From positions 6,246,740 to 6,310,739 of the forward strand of contig NC_061804.1 of assembly GCF_021462225.1 (NCBI RefSeq): a stretch of DNA of 64,000 nt. The letters are read 5' to 3'. Of the stretch, positions 22,706 through 33,398 are shown piece after piece. A program made the position numbers and the translations under genes. Positions within the stretch are counted from its first letter, which is position 1. Every line of letters begins with the position of its first letter. The notes beneath the pieces were generated by a model. That model saw nothing but the letters and a program-made list of their open reading frames with translations, ran no database searches and was not told the origin of the DNA. The DNA is from Girardinichthys multiradiatus (lineage: Eukaryota; Chordata; Actinopteri; Cyprinodontiformes; Goodeidae).

Positions 22706-24034
22706 ATCTATGTCCCTCTATCTTTTCTGACCTCTTCCTGCTGGCTCACTGTCTTCCTTCTCCATCTGGTTGCCCACCGCTCTGCTTGGTCCTGGAGTGT
22801 CCTCAGGGATGGAGGCAATTAGAACAGGAGGTGTTGTGGAAGGCCTCTGTCCCAACACCTCATCCATAAGGACAAACCAAGGCCAATAGCAGCAGTGGAC
22901 TTTTCACTGACTCCCTCTCCTAACCCTGGATACTTGCAATCCTAAAGTTAGATGGAATAAAAAAAAATTGACTAAACAGAGAAACCAACAAGACTTTTAG
23001 AAATATTTTTTTATTTGTGTGTTTTCAAATTGTCCCACATTGTTTTGGCCTGCAAAGGGGGTGACCTTCCCCTGTTGGTCCATCTTCTCCAGAATTGTCC
23101 TAAACCGAAAGAAGTATGTTAATCACTGGATGGATATTTATGAAAGTTAGAAAGATAGGAGTTATTGAAACTGGACAGAAACTGACTGCAAAGAATGTTG
23201 TTATTGTACCTCCAAGCCACGGTGGCTGAGTTTTTAGCTCCAGTAAAAAGGTGGTGGTTCTCACCCCTGAGCTTGATAAACTAGCCCGTCTGCTCCTTTG
23301 TACCTAAAAAAAAATATGAAAATACCAAAAAAAAAAACATCTTGCTTAATATCAGAGCAAAAATAAAGCCTTTTTTAATTTTACATTTGTCTTAATTTGA
23401 AGAAAATATTAACATAATTCTATGCAAATGTCTAAAACAAGCTCTTTCAAACTTTTAACTTCTTTACTGAGATTCACTTACATTTGGAGGTGTGTTCCTC
23501 ATCGGGTGTACCTGGAATCAGAAATTATTATGCTAGCTGAATTATAAATAAACTTTTAAAACATATAGCACATTTCTTCATTAAAAAATGATATTGAAAA
23601 GCTTATTTATTCTCAATCACATTCTCCAGAGTTACAGTTGGATTACATAAAACTGTCCATTTATTCTGGTTAACCTTAATATCACCTGAAATGTTAAATC
23701 AATTTTCAGTAACAATTAAAATAATAACATAAACTGTTAGAAATCACTTGTGTTAAACGTTCACTGTGATGACTGCCAGCGGGAGCTTATTGCCGGGAAT
23801 CCGGTCAGATTTCTCCAAGTTTAGCTCGCCTCACCGCCGGTAGGGCTGGCGAGGCAAGCCAGTTACTACGCCGGGAACGGAAAACTCCAAACACGTCGGA
23901 GCACGTTTGAAATTAAGCGATGTCTAGATAAATCAAGCAGATATTTCACGTCTACATAGTTATATTCCCGCACTAAAAACATTGTAGAAGTTAATTTGTG
24001 TCACAGAAAGTGTAATTTTACGCAATTTACTCAC

Positions 24035-24059
24035 AGCTTATGCTGCTATGGTCCGCCAT
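24035..24059 (-). other. Possible first exon of Harbinger accessory gene
   Basis: ATG at 24057-24059 (minus) opens MADHSSIS and runs into a strong donor-like GTGAGTAAAT. Its place near the element's right end and its orientation suit exon 1 of the accessory gene. No homology can be judged on so few residues. Confidence 0.3.
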
Positions 24060-24307
24060 GGCTTCCTCTGCTTGACCAATCCGCTTCGACCCGCAATGAA
24101 TGATGGGAAATGATGGGCCGCGAAGGATAGTCACGACCCATCCTTCAAATCGGGCAAAAGAAGGACACATTTGTCGGCCGCATTTGAGAGTCTCGGAATG
24201 ATTCATGAATTGGGACAACCTTCGTTACGTAATCGGCCTACAAATACGGCCTTCGAAGGATGGCTTCCGGGTCAGCCTCAGCGTTGGTACATTCCCTTTC
24301 CGGTTGA

Positions 24308-25345
24308 TTTTCTGAAATGTAAAAGTGTTTTCTGAAACGTAAAAGTGTTTTCTGAAATGTAGATTTGTTTTCTGAAATGTAAATTTCTTTTCTGAAATGT
24401 AAAAGTGTTTTCTGAAATGTAAATTTGTTTTCTGAAATGTAAAAGTGTTTTCTGAAATGTAAATTTGTTTTCTGAAATGTAAAAGTGTTTTCTGAAATGT
24501 AAATTTGTTTTCTGAAATGCAAAAGTGTTTTCTGAAATGTAAATTTGTTTTCTGAAATGTAAATTTGTTTTCTGAAATGTAAAAGGGTTTTCTGAAATGT
24601 AAATTTGTTTTCTGAAATGTGTTTTCTGAAATGTAAATTTGTTTTCTGAAATGTAAATTTGTTTTCTGAAATGTAAATTTGTTTTCTGAAATGTAAAAGT
24701 GTTTTCTGAAATGTAAATTTATTTTCTGAAATGTAAATTTGTTTTCTGAAATGTAAATTTGTTTTCTGAAATGTAAAAGTGTTTTCTGAAATGTAAATTT
24801 GTTTTCTGAAATGTAAAAGGGTTTTCTGAAATGTAAATTTGTTTTCTGAAATGTAAATTTGTTTTCTGAAATGTAAATTTGTTTTCTGAAATGTAAGTGT
24901 TTTCTGAAATGTAAATTTGTTTTCTGAAATGTAAAAGTGTTTTCTGAAATGTAAATTTGTTTTCTGAAATGTAAATTTGTTTTCTGAAATGTCAATTTGT
25001 TTTCTGAAATGTAAATTTGTTTTCTGAAATGTAAGTGTTTTCTGAAATGTAAATTTGTTTTCTGAAATGGAAATTTGTTTTCTGAAATGTAAATTTGTTT
25101 TCTGAAATGTAAGTGTTTTCTGAAATGTAAATTTGTTTTCTGAAATGTAAAAGTGTTTTCTGAAATGTAAATTTGTTTTCTGAAATGTAAAAGTGTTTTC
25201 TGAAATGTAAATTTGTTTTCTGAAATGTAAATTTGTTTTCTGAAATGTAAATTTGTTTCGCATCTTGTTAAATTGTTTTCTGAAATGTAAATTTGTTTTC
25301 TGAAATGTAAATTTGTTTCAGTACTTGTAAAAGTGTTTTGCACCC
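24308..25345. repeat. Minisatellite, about 50 copies of a 20-bp unit
   Basis: The unit is TTTTCTGAAATGTAAATTTG. Three common forms alternate: one ending AAATTTG, one ending AAAAGTG, and an 18-bp form ending AAGTG. Single variants (GTCAATTTG, GGAAATTTG, TTTATTTTC) mark individual copies. Because 20 is not a multiple of 3 and the minus strand of the unit has no stop, more than one minus frame stays open across almost the whole array, giving artificial frames of 341 and 372 codons with a 20-residue period. The last units decay into TTGTTTCGCATCTTG and similar sequence. Confidence 0.95.
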
Positions 25346-25457
25346 CCCGGCCACTGTAGATTTTAATGTAAAATCTACACCAGATCTCAGTAACAATCTA
25401 AGTGATGCACATTTACAACAAGATCTAAAAAAAAAAGTACATATATTAGGTTATGTG

Positions 25458-25552
25458 GGCTGGACGGTGATGCAGTTTGTAACACTATAGCCTTGCAAGC
25501 AAGAAGGTTCTGGGTTCGGCTCCTTGCCGGGGGTCTTTCTGCATGGCGTTTG
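25458..25552 (+). repeat. tRNA-derived SINE, left half
   Basis: The sequence GGCTGGACGGTGATGCAG leads to GCAAGAAGGTTCTGGGTTCG, which contains a B-box-like GGTTCGGCTCC of a tRNA promoter. It breaks at the ERV1 insertion point and resumes at 32909. Confidence 0.7.
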
Positions 25553-26037
25553 TGTTGGGAATACATTGTATATAGTCTTTGATTATCTTATATTTTGTTC
25601 CCTTTGTGTTATTTTAACTATTTTATCTTATAATCATTCAAGATGTGTGTGAGTAATTTTGTCTGCAGGTTCAGGTCACAAATTGAAGCTGAGCTTGCGA
25701 GAAAAGAAGCAGTCCAGTTGAGGAGGTCTTAAAGAGGGGCTGATTGCACTGAACAAGAGGCCAGAGTTGACCCTGCAAAGTTGGAGGAGACTGTGGGAAA
25801 GATGTTGTTTAATGATGCAGCTGTTGTTTCCCATCCTTTAGAGATTAATGTTCATTGTAACTAGGGACAATCCTAAATAAAAAGGGGGTTCGGAGAGATG
25901 TTGTTCAGAATGGTTGGGGACTTGTAACTGAACATATCTCTGATCGTTCTCCTCGTACGAGTAAATAACTAATACTTTGTCTCTCTCTCTTCTTTTTGTG
26001 ATGTTAATAAATATTGTTAGGTTGGTTAAACCTGACA
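25553..26037 (+). repeat. ERV1 5' LTR
   Basis: It differs from the 3' LTR by about seven substitutions, a 27-bp deletion near 25806 and a 1-bp indel, as counted by eye. A TTAATAAATATTG near the end may supply the polyadenylation signal AATAAA. Confidence 0.93.
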
Positions 26038-26043
26038 TTAATT

Positions 26044-26065
26044 TGGTCCTTCGAGAGCCGGATTC
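26044..26065 (+). promoter_or_regulatory. Putative primer-binding site, tRNA-Tyr-like
   Basis: TGGTCCTTCGAG lies 6 nt after the LTR and is followed by AGCCGGATTC. The first 12 bases complement the 3' end of vertebrate tRNA-Tyr as I remember it; the rest agrees if two bases (AG) are treated as an insertion. A splice-donor-like GTGGTGAGT follows at about 26117. Confidence 0.5.
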
Positions 26066-26099
26066 CAACTACGCCTGATGGTTCCAGCGGGTCGGTAGA

Positions 26100-27860
26100 C
26101 TCCAGGAAAAGACAAAGTGGTGAGTTGAATCTGGATTTAAAACAAAAGTGTGACGAATGACTGGGGGTCATTGCGTGAAGTAAACAAACCCTGTAAACCT
26201 AGGCACTAACAGGTAACAGCAGTGCGCCGGAGTTCTGCTTAAAGTATTAGTAAAAAATACTGAAAATTCCGAGGTTATAGGGGACGACAGAGTCCTCTTA
26301 AGTATTAAGAAAGTAATACTAAAATTCCGTGTTTCCAGAACGGCGGAGTCTGCGTTTAAGTATTTTAAACAACAAAAAATACTAAGTAAAATCCGCGTTT
26401 AAAATGTGTGTATGTGAGAAATAAATGGAGGATTTAAACCACTAGGTTTTACCTCATACCAAAAACAGTGGGATTGTAAGTGACTAACTTTTGTGGAAGC
26501 AAAGGCAAGAATTCTCCACTCGAAAGAGTTGAAGTGAGAATTACCACAAAGGGAGATTTTTCTGTCACCCTACTGAAGAGAAAAATCCAGTATTTAGAAT
26601 ACCCTAGGTTTTTATATGCTGGACCAAATTTATATCAAAAAATGGGAAAAGGGTGATTTAAATACACTAAAATGAATAATAATGTAAAGATTGGAAATTT
26701 ATGGAAGCACAGGATCAAATTAAAATATTAAAATTAAAATATTTAGATAAATGGATAACCACATATCATTATGATGGTCGTTTAAACTCTAAAAAAAATT
26801 AGGTGATCTATAGGATGCAATAATTAAAAGTACATTAAAAGTAAACGTGATTTAAGAAAAATGGACAAAGCAGTAATGTAGATGAGGATGTAGATTATTG
26901 CTTAAAAGTAACTAAAAAGAGAGAAATGTGATGCAGGAGACAAGAATGGACGTTTTTGTGGAAAGCAGAAAAGGTCAGAGGGCTAAGAAATAATTTTTGA
27001 TGGACTTGCAAAGTAGAACAGCAGGACAGAAGAAAGGGAGTAAAAAGAGCAGGTGGAAAGTTTTTGTTTTGTACCAAAGATCTGATGAGGTTTGACAGGA
27101 TAAGATGGGCTAAAATGAGTCCCTTTGGTGAATAAATCCATCCCCACCATGGCTGTACGTCATGTATGTTTTATTTGTGTTTATTTTTTATTATTATTGT
27201 TTTGAGATGCTGAAGGCTGTTGATACAGCGTGTCACGGAGGTTCATGGCATGACATGGTTTTTTCTGTGTAACCTTAGAAAATATTTTACTCTTTTTAAT
27301 AGCCAGAGTGAAACAAAAAGGAATAACCTTTTGAAGAATATAGGATTAGACTGACAAAAGTGTTTAAAATACATAGTGGTCTACAATAAGCAAGGAGCTT
27401 ATTGACAGCAGTTAAAAAATGCACTACATGGTGGTTCCAGGGATGCAAATAATACCTGGGTAAGGAGATATTTTATAGGGTTCCCCACAGCAAATCTAGA
27501 AGACTATGTTAATCATGCCCTCCATGCAGAAAAAGTTATGAAGGATAAAAAATAAAAAAAGGGGGAAATAAATAAATAATTAAATAGGCAACACCTTTTT
27601 TCAGCAAGAAGAAGAAGAAGAGCAGATTTATTATTAAAACAACAGAGGAAGAGAAAAAATTTAGAGGCAGAGGACAAAAACCGCAGGGGTCAGAGAGGAG
27701 TGAGAAGAGGAGATTACAGACAATACACATCAGGGTGTTGATGTTAAAAAAGAGTAGGACCACCTTATTACTACTATTGACTGGATGTTCTGAATAAGCC
27801 ACCCCTAGATGTAGGGAAAGCTTTACTAACAGAAGGAAGAAATGTCATTACTCAACTATA
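26100..27860 (+). other. ERV1 leader and gag region, not recognisable
   Basis: By position this should hold gag. No matrix, capsid or CCHC motif could be made out and no long plus-strand frame exists. The sequence is AT-rich and interrupted by stops throughout. Confidence 0.4.
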
Positions 27861-27867
27861 AGATCAG

Positions 27868-28266
27868 ATGACACCAGATGATCTACATATTACCATGAGG
27901 TATAAAAATACTCCTGGACAAGATAAAATTTACGAAGAAGCATTAAATAAAGTAACCCTCATAAAAGTCATGGTAACTTATGTTTATACAGAAAGGAAGA
28001 GTACCTCAGTTGCTGAAGTAGTGTTAGAGGAAGACACTAGGAAGCTCTGCAACATGTGGTCACCTCCACAAATATCTTTATTCAAGGATAAAGAACTCAA
28101 GTGGCATGATATGGGGAGAATAGTGCAGAGGGGAAAAGATGTCACAGACTGGTTTGTAACAATAATGAATACAGAACCTAGTGCATCCACAGGATTAATT
28201 AGAAAATTATTATTTTGGACAGTGACGGTGCAGGAAGGGATACATTTGCATACAAAACAACAATGA
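27868..28266 (+). pseudogene. ERV1 pol, segment upstream of RT
   Basis: A 132-codon open frame begins MTPDDLHITMRYKNTPGQDK and includes SPPQISLFKDKELKWHDMG. Its place between the expected gag/protease and RT, and its lead into the RT N-terminal block, mark it as part of the polyprotein. I do not recognise a catalytic motif, so its domain is unassigned. Confidence 0.5.
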
Positions 28267-29320
28267 GAACTATTCCTTACTGAACAGGAGGAACAGTTTT
28301 TGAATGAAGTCCCTGATAAATTATGGTCAACAGACCCTACTGATGTGGGTTTAGTAAAGGAGCATTACCTGTTCAAATTAGAGCAAAAACAGTATACAGG
28401 CCCAGAGTAAAGCAATACCCTTTGAAATATGATGCTCGTGAAGGAATAAAACCAGTAATAAAGGATTTAATAACTGCAGGGGTGATAATAAAATGTGAGG
28501 ATTCACCATGTAACACTCCCATTTTTCCAGTTAAAAAACAAGCTCCATCAACAGGAAAGATAGGCAGTTCTGGTTTGCATTTACCTTTGAGGGACAAAGA
28601 TATACTTATACCAGACTACCTCAAGCCTACTGTGAAAGTCCAACTATATACTTTCAGGAAATGAGTGCAAGTATGGCCAAGTTTGACCCTCCAGGAGGTA
28701 GTCAGGTTTTACTATATGTTGATGATGTGCTATTAGCATCTCCTGATGAGGAGATTTGTAAAAGTGACACAATAGCATTATTAAAACATTTAGCAGAAGA
28801 AGGAAACAAAGTTAGTAAAAAGAAACTTCAGTTGTGTAAAAATGAGGTTAAATACTTAGGTCATAATCTTAGCGCAGGGGGACGCACAATTGTAGAAGAA
28901 AGAAAGACTGCAATATTACAGGTTCTAAAACCAGTAACAAAAAAGCAAATGATGTCCTTCCTTGGACTAACTAATTATTGTAGAAACTGGGTGCCAAATT
29001 ATGCAGAAATAGTAACTCCATTAAACAAATTAATGTATGAGGAAGAGCTGAAAATGACGTCTGAACTGAAATGGAGTGTAGAAGCTGAAGAAACATTTAC
29101 CAACATAAAACAAGTTCTAGTTTCCAGTACTGCTTTAGCATTACCAGATCATAGTAAACCGTTTGTTCAGATGGTAGATTGCAAGGGACATTTTATGACT
29201 TCAGTTCTGGTTCAACAACATGGAGATAAAATGAAAATAATAGCCTATTTCTTTTCAAAACTAGATAGTGTTGCGTGTGTGCAACTATATTATGTGAGAG
29301 TTGTAATTGCAGCCTAAAAT
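28267..29320 (+). pseudogene. ERV1 reverse transcriptase and start of RNase H
   Basis: The enzyme would copy viral RNA into DNA. The N-terminal fingers are recognisable from EVPDKLWSTDPTDVGLVK, after a frame break, to REGIKPVIKDLITAGVI and NTPIFPVKK. Near 28620-28665 the text jumps: the palm segment with the first catalytic Asp is missing, and the frame resumes with the active-site motif LLYVDDVLLASPDEE. The thumb and connection follow (KYLGHNLSAGG, MSFLGLTNYCRNWVPNYAE), then the beginning of RNase H (MVDCKGHFMTSVLVQQHGD, IAYFFSKLDSVA), ending at a stop near 29317. Loss of the palm segment and most of RNase H means no active enzyme. Confidence 0.88.
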
Positions 29321-29389
29321 GACAGTTGCAGTGCTGCAATAGTGTTGTTTCACCTTTTAACCTTAAGAGTTTCCCATGCAGTTTCAGCA

Positions 29390-29780
29390 TTAATACTGCA
29401 GAATTAGGAAAAAAAAAAGAAGAAAAAAATTAGAAGTGATTTGCAGGATCACGAAATAGTTTATGTGAATGATTTCTCTAAAAAGATGAGAGGGAGAAGA
29501 CACAAACAGGATATGTATTGGTGACAATGGATATAGTGTTAGAAACGATGCAACAACAAAGCTCAGTACAGGAGATAGAAATGTGGAAAAAACATGGAGC
29601 TGCATTAAAAGATGAAAACTATATTTGACCAGATAATAAACCTGTCCTACCAAAGAACCTATAAATGGAAGCAATATTTGAGCCATCGTGTTTCATAATG
29701 TCTCAACAGGGGGGAATAGTAGGACAGATATATTAATATTATATAACATATTGATAAAATTCTAAATTCTTATTTAAAAA
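29390..29780 (+). other. ERV1 eroded RNase H / integrase N-terminal stretch
   Basis: No readable domain; poly-A-like runs and stops in all plus frames. By position it should hold the rest of RNase H. Confidence 0.35.
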
Positions 29781-29789
29781 AAATTTTTG

Positions 29790-30270
29790 TAAAACATGTT
29801 TAGCATGTGTAAAACATTATCCACAAGGGAATTTAAGACAACGAAGGGGACAATTTTCAAAACTAAGATACCCTTTTCAAGCAATTCATATGGATTTTAT
29901 TGAGTTAAACCACAGTGAAGGGAAAAAGTTCTGTTTAGTCATTATAGATGCATTTTCTAAACGGATAGAACTATTTCCAACTAAACATTACAAGCACTTC
30001 AGGGTTAACACCCTATGAAATGTTATGTGGAAGACCATACAGATTACCACAGTTCAAAAATAAGTGGGAGTTAGATGAAGAAGCTAACCTAGTTGATTAT
30101 ATGAGGAGTATGTTAGAAAGCAACAGAAATAAATTTAAACTAATGAGGAAAGTTCTATTTCTCAGCAGGAAAACTAACTAGTGAAACCAGGAGACTGGGT
30201 GTTAATAAGGAGTGTAAAGAAGAAACATTGGTATTTCACCTAAGTGAGAGGATCCATATTAGGTATTATT
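29790..30270 (+). pseudogene. ERV1 integrase remnant
   Basis: A frame with CKTCLACVKHYPQG is the second half of the zinc-binding HHCC domain. QAIHMDFIELNHSEG holds the first catalytic Asp, and FCLVIIDAFSKRIELFPTKH follows it. Then a deletion removes the second Asp and the Glu. The text resumes with LTPYEMLCGRPYRLPQF and, in another frame, VKPGDWVLIRSVKKKHW from the C-terminal DNA-binding domain. Comparable ends occur in ERV2 and ERV3. It cannot integrate DNA. Confidence 0.85.
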
Positions 30271-30485
30271 AACCACTGCAAGGGCAGTAAAATAACTGAG
30301 AGATCAACCTGGATTCCCCTTATACATTGTAAAAAGATCATTTCGGTTGAAAGCTCCGTCAGGGGAAGTGATTTATAGACTGATAATAGGGTGGACCCAG
30401 ACATTTAGAGGCTGGAGAGATCCGAAAGTCAGTGAAGACAATTAAGACACTGGAACCATTTAGAGGAGTAAAAATTTCAGCCAAA

Positions 30486-31770
30486 ATGATTTCTAGATGG
30501 ATGAACAATGCTTTCCGATGCTGGGTGGTTATATATTTTTTTATTATATTGATTTTTATTTTTCTGGTATTTCTGGAAACCAGTCAAGATGTATTAGAAT
30601 GTAACAACATCTGTTATGAGTCATATGAAAAAAGTAGCGCTAAATCAAGGTAGGTAAGATAACCTAACTATGTGCACTAAACAAACTTCTTATACTTATG
30701 GCATTCAAGTGTGCGTGAAATCTAAAACCATAGCTGTGGTGCTGATCCCACTCATTAGCTTGACCAAACGAGGAAGGAAAGGACAGGATTATAGAAGTTA
30801 TAAATGGTACTTAACTAATGATAGAAGAGACACCTCATGGTCCATGATGGTAGCTGATGAAGGAAATAATTGGACACCAGAGTGGGCACCACTGCTTATG
30901 CTAGGTATTAAAAGAAGTTGTTTAAGCTCCATAAAGCTGATAATGCAATCCAGGTAACAAAGCGAAGAGAGTGAAAATTATGTTAGGAAACTTAACCATA
31001 GATGACTAAGTTCCAGGTTATTACAGGAGTATCAGGAACAAATAATAACTGATTATTGATGGTAGAGCAAGCAGCTAACATGACTAAAAGAGATTGTGTT
31101 GTGTGTTTGGGTTCAAGGCTTTTATTATAAATAATTCCAGCTGTGATACCACAACTCTGTGGGATGGAAGTAATGAATCAAACTAATCCTAATGAAATGT
31201 GTCAGCACAAGGATTTTATTTTTCCCTGTAATTAGAGCAGATAAGGATAAATCAGTTTTCCATAAGCAAGTCACCACTGGACACTATACATGTATAAATA
31301 TGACAGAGAGAGGTAATAAATTGGGAAATCTCATTGCAGTATGGTGTATTACAATTGTAAAAGTAAATAGGTGTTTTAAACTAGTCTCTAGAGGAGACAT
31401 TTGGTGGTGGTTGTTTGATTGATCACCTTCAAAAGTAACAGGACTCTGTGCTTAATTACTTTATGGTTATATCCTATGTTAGTAGATGAAGTAACAGATG
31501 GACTATTTAGTGTTAAATCCACATGATTGGTGTGATAGAAAGTGCAGAGAAGCAGCTTGGCAGACTGAGGGAGACTCTACATACATAGATGCTATAGATG
31601 AATATAAATTAACTGATCAAGTAGCTGCAAGATTTGAATCAAGTATCTGTTGGTGGTGTACGTTGAACAGAAATGTAGACAGGATAAACTATATTCACTA
31701 CAATGTACAAAAACTAGGAAATTGGACACAAAGAGGGTTTGAACTGTCCATGACTTGGCTTCAACTTCCC
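30486..31770 (+). pseudogene. ERV1 env, surface subunit region
   Basis: The reading starts with a short basic stretch and a hydrophobic run (VVIYFFIILIFIFLVFL) that fits a signal peptide. Further frames contain several Cys, Trp and N-glycosylation-type sites over about 1.2 kb, broken by many stops (30654, 30954 and others). I cannot assign receptor-binding subdomains. The position between integrase and the transmembrane subunit supports the call. Confidence 0.65.
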
Positions 31771-32085
31771 TGATGGCATTCCAGAATAGAATTGCTTTGC
31801 ACATGTTGTTAGCTGAAAAAGGAGAAGTTTGTGCTATTTTTGGAGAAAAATGTTGCACATTCGCACCTAACAACACTGCTGCTGGCTGATAGCAGCCAAA
31901 TGAAAGTCATAGAAGGTTTGAGATCTCTAAATGGCAAAATTAAAGAGCATTATGGAGTAGACGCCTCGATGTGGGACTCCTGGCTGGATATGTTTGGGAA
32001 GTATAAAATTTTAGTATCATCAGTGATCATTTCCTTTGCAGTGTTTGCTGCAATTTTGACATTGTGTGGATATTGTTGAATTCCC
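31771..32085 (+). pseudogene. ERV1 env, transmembrane subunit
   Basis: One frame carries RIALHMLLAEKGEVC leading to CAIFGEKCC, the CX6CC motif of gamma/epsilon-type Env. After a frame break, a further frame (to 32079) has SMWDSWLDMFGKYK and the membrane anchor ILVSSVIISFAVFAAILTL, then a Cys-rich end. Frame breaks between the motif and the anchor mean no intact protein. Confidence 0.82.
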
Positions 32086-32380
32086 TGCTTTTGTACTCTG
32101 CTTAACCGTCTTATCACTACAGCTATTTCTCCTAAGGAAAACAGAGTTACATAACTCTATCCGTTATTTAAACATCAGGATGATGAAGATGACGAGGATG
32201 GGACTGACCACTTTTCTGATGTATGCCCAGATCCATTTCTATATGGATCTGTGATTTAAATGTCAGTAAGTACCTCTGAGTGTAATTATATTTGTTCTCA
32301 TGAAAAATGATCTTGCAGTTAAAAATCTAAAGAAGTGGCTGTTTAAGTGATATGAGAATATGAGCAAATATAAGATAAAC

Positions 32381-32390
32381 AGTGGGGAGA
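32381..32390 (+). promoter_or_regulatory. ERV1 polypurine tract
   Basis: AGTGGGGAGA lies directly before the 3' LTR, where plus-strand DNA synthesis is primed in retroviruses. Confidence 0.75.
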
Positions 32391-32903
32391 TGTTGGGAAA
32401 ACATTGTATATAGTCTTTGATTATCTTATATTTTGTTCCCTTTGTGTTATTTTAACTATTTTATCTTATAATCATTCAAGATGTGTGTGAGTAATTTTGT
32501 CTGCAGGTTAAGGTCACAAAGTGGAGCTGAGCTTGCGAGAAAAGAAGCAGTCCAGTTGAGGAGGTCATAAAGAGGGGCTGATTGCACTGAACAAGAGGCC
32601 AGAGTTGACCCTGCAAAGTTGGAGGAGACTGTGGGAAAGATGTTGTTAAAAGATAAAGGAGTTTATGACCTGTTTAATGATGCAGCTGTTGTTTTCCCAT
32701 CCTTTAGAGATTAATGTTCATTGTAACTAGGGACAATCCTAACTAAAAAGGGGGTTCGGAGAGATGTTGTTCAGAATGGTTGGGGACTTGTAACTAAACA
32801 TATCTCTGATCGTTCTCCTCGTACGAGTAAATAACTAATACTTTGTCTCTCTCTCTTCTTTTTGTGATGTTAATAAATATTGTTAGGTTGGTTAAACCTG
32901 ACA
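32391..32903 (+). repeat. ERV1 3' LTR
   Basis: Matches the 5' LTR but keeps a 27-bp segment at about 32647-32673 that the 5' copy lacks. Confidence 0.93.
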
Positions 32904-33113
32904 GTTTGTACGTTCTCCCCATGCATGCATGGGTTCTCTCTGGGTACTCTGTCTTCCTCACATAGTCCAAAAACATGACTGTTTGATTAATTGGTCTTTC
33001 TATTTCCCCTTAGCTGTGAATGAGTGTGTGCATGGTTGTTTGTCCTGTGTCTCTGTGTTGTCCTGCGATGGACTGGCAATCTGTCCAAGATGTACCTTGC
33101 CTCTTGCCCGTAG
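32904..33113 (+). repeat. SINE, right half
   Basis: Continues the element broken at 25552: GTACGTTCTCCCCATGCATG, GTCCAAAAACATGACTG and the tail up to CTTGCCTCTTGCCCG are typical of a widely dispersed fish repeat as I remember it. Confidence 0.7.
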
Positions 33114-33398
33114 TGTTAGGCTGAGTGCAACGGAGGACCCCGGAATGCAGACAAGCAGGCAGCATAACGGTAGGTGAAAAAGATTTAATTGTGGAAAAAA
33201 CAAAAACTCACTCAGAGGAAGAAGCAGGAACAAAACAGTAACAGGCAGGCGAGACAAGCATGGCATGATCCGAAAAAGCAAGGTGGCATGATCTGAAAAA
33301 CAAAACATAAGCATAATCGAGGTTTCTGCAAGGAATAAACAGAACGGAGGGGTATATATGGAGCCTGAACCAGGTGAAGTGAGGAGACAGATTTGCTT
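33114..33398 (-). repeat. Truncated LTR (family B)
   Basis: TGTTAGGCTGAGTGCAACGG starts it. The rest follows 18065-18390 (GGAATGCAGAC, AGCAGGCAGCAT, AACCAGGTG, GGAGACAGAT) and then the match ends. Confidence 0.75.

Larger units (their letters stand above)
20291..24262. mobile_element. PIF/Harbinger element with long inner inverted repeats
   Basis: A transposase gene (plus) and parts of an accessory DNA-binding gene (minus) lie tail to tail between inverted arms 20291-20556 and 23537-23799. The arms match over about 265 bp with few differences. To the right the element seems to continue to about 24262, where ATCCTTCGAAGGCCG occurs in reverse sense; the equivalent outer left part is missing, replaced by the truncated family A LTR. 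The exact right end is inferred. Confidence 0.7.
25553..32903 (+). mobile_element. Endogenous retrovirus ERV1, both LTRs, defective interior
   Basis: LTRs of 485 bp (25553-26037) and 513 bp (32391-32903) start TGTTGGGAA and end AACCTGACA. GTTTG at 25548-25552 and at 32904-32908 is a 5-bp target duplication. Order inside is primer site, gag region (unrecognised), pol, env, polypurine tract. The RT motif LLYVDDVLL and a CX6CC motif in Env point to the gamma/epsilon side of the retroviruses. Large parts of RT, RNase H and integrase are deleted and many stops are present, so it is a fossil. Confidence 0.93.

Noticed and set aside
24225..25343. Minus-strand open frames of 372 and 341 codons
   Set aside because: Same cause in the 20-bp minisatellite; overlapping frames are open at once, so this is not coding selection.
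24308..25345. Regular short repeats as a CRISPR array
   Set aside because: The units are directly adjacent with no unique spacers, the context is eukaryotic, and no cas genes are present.
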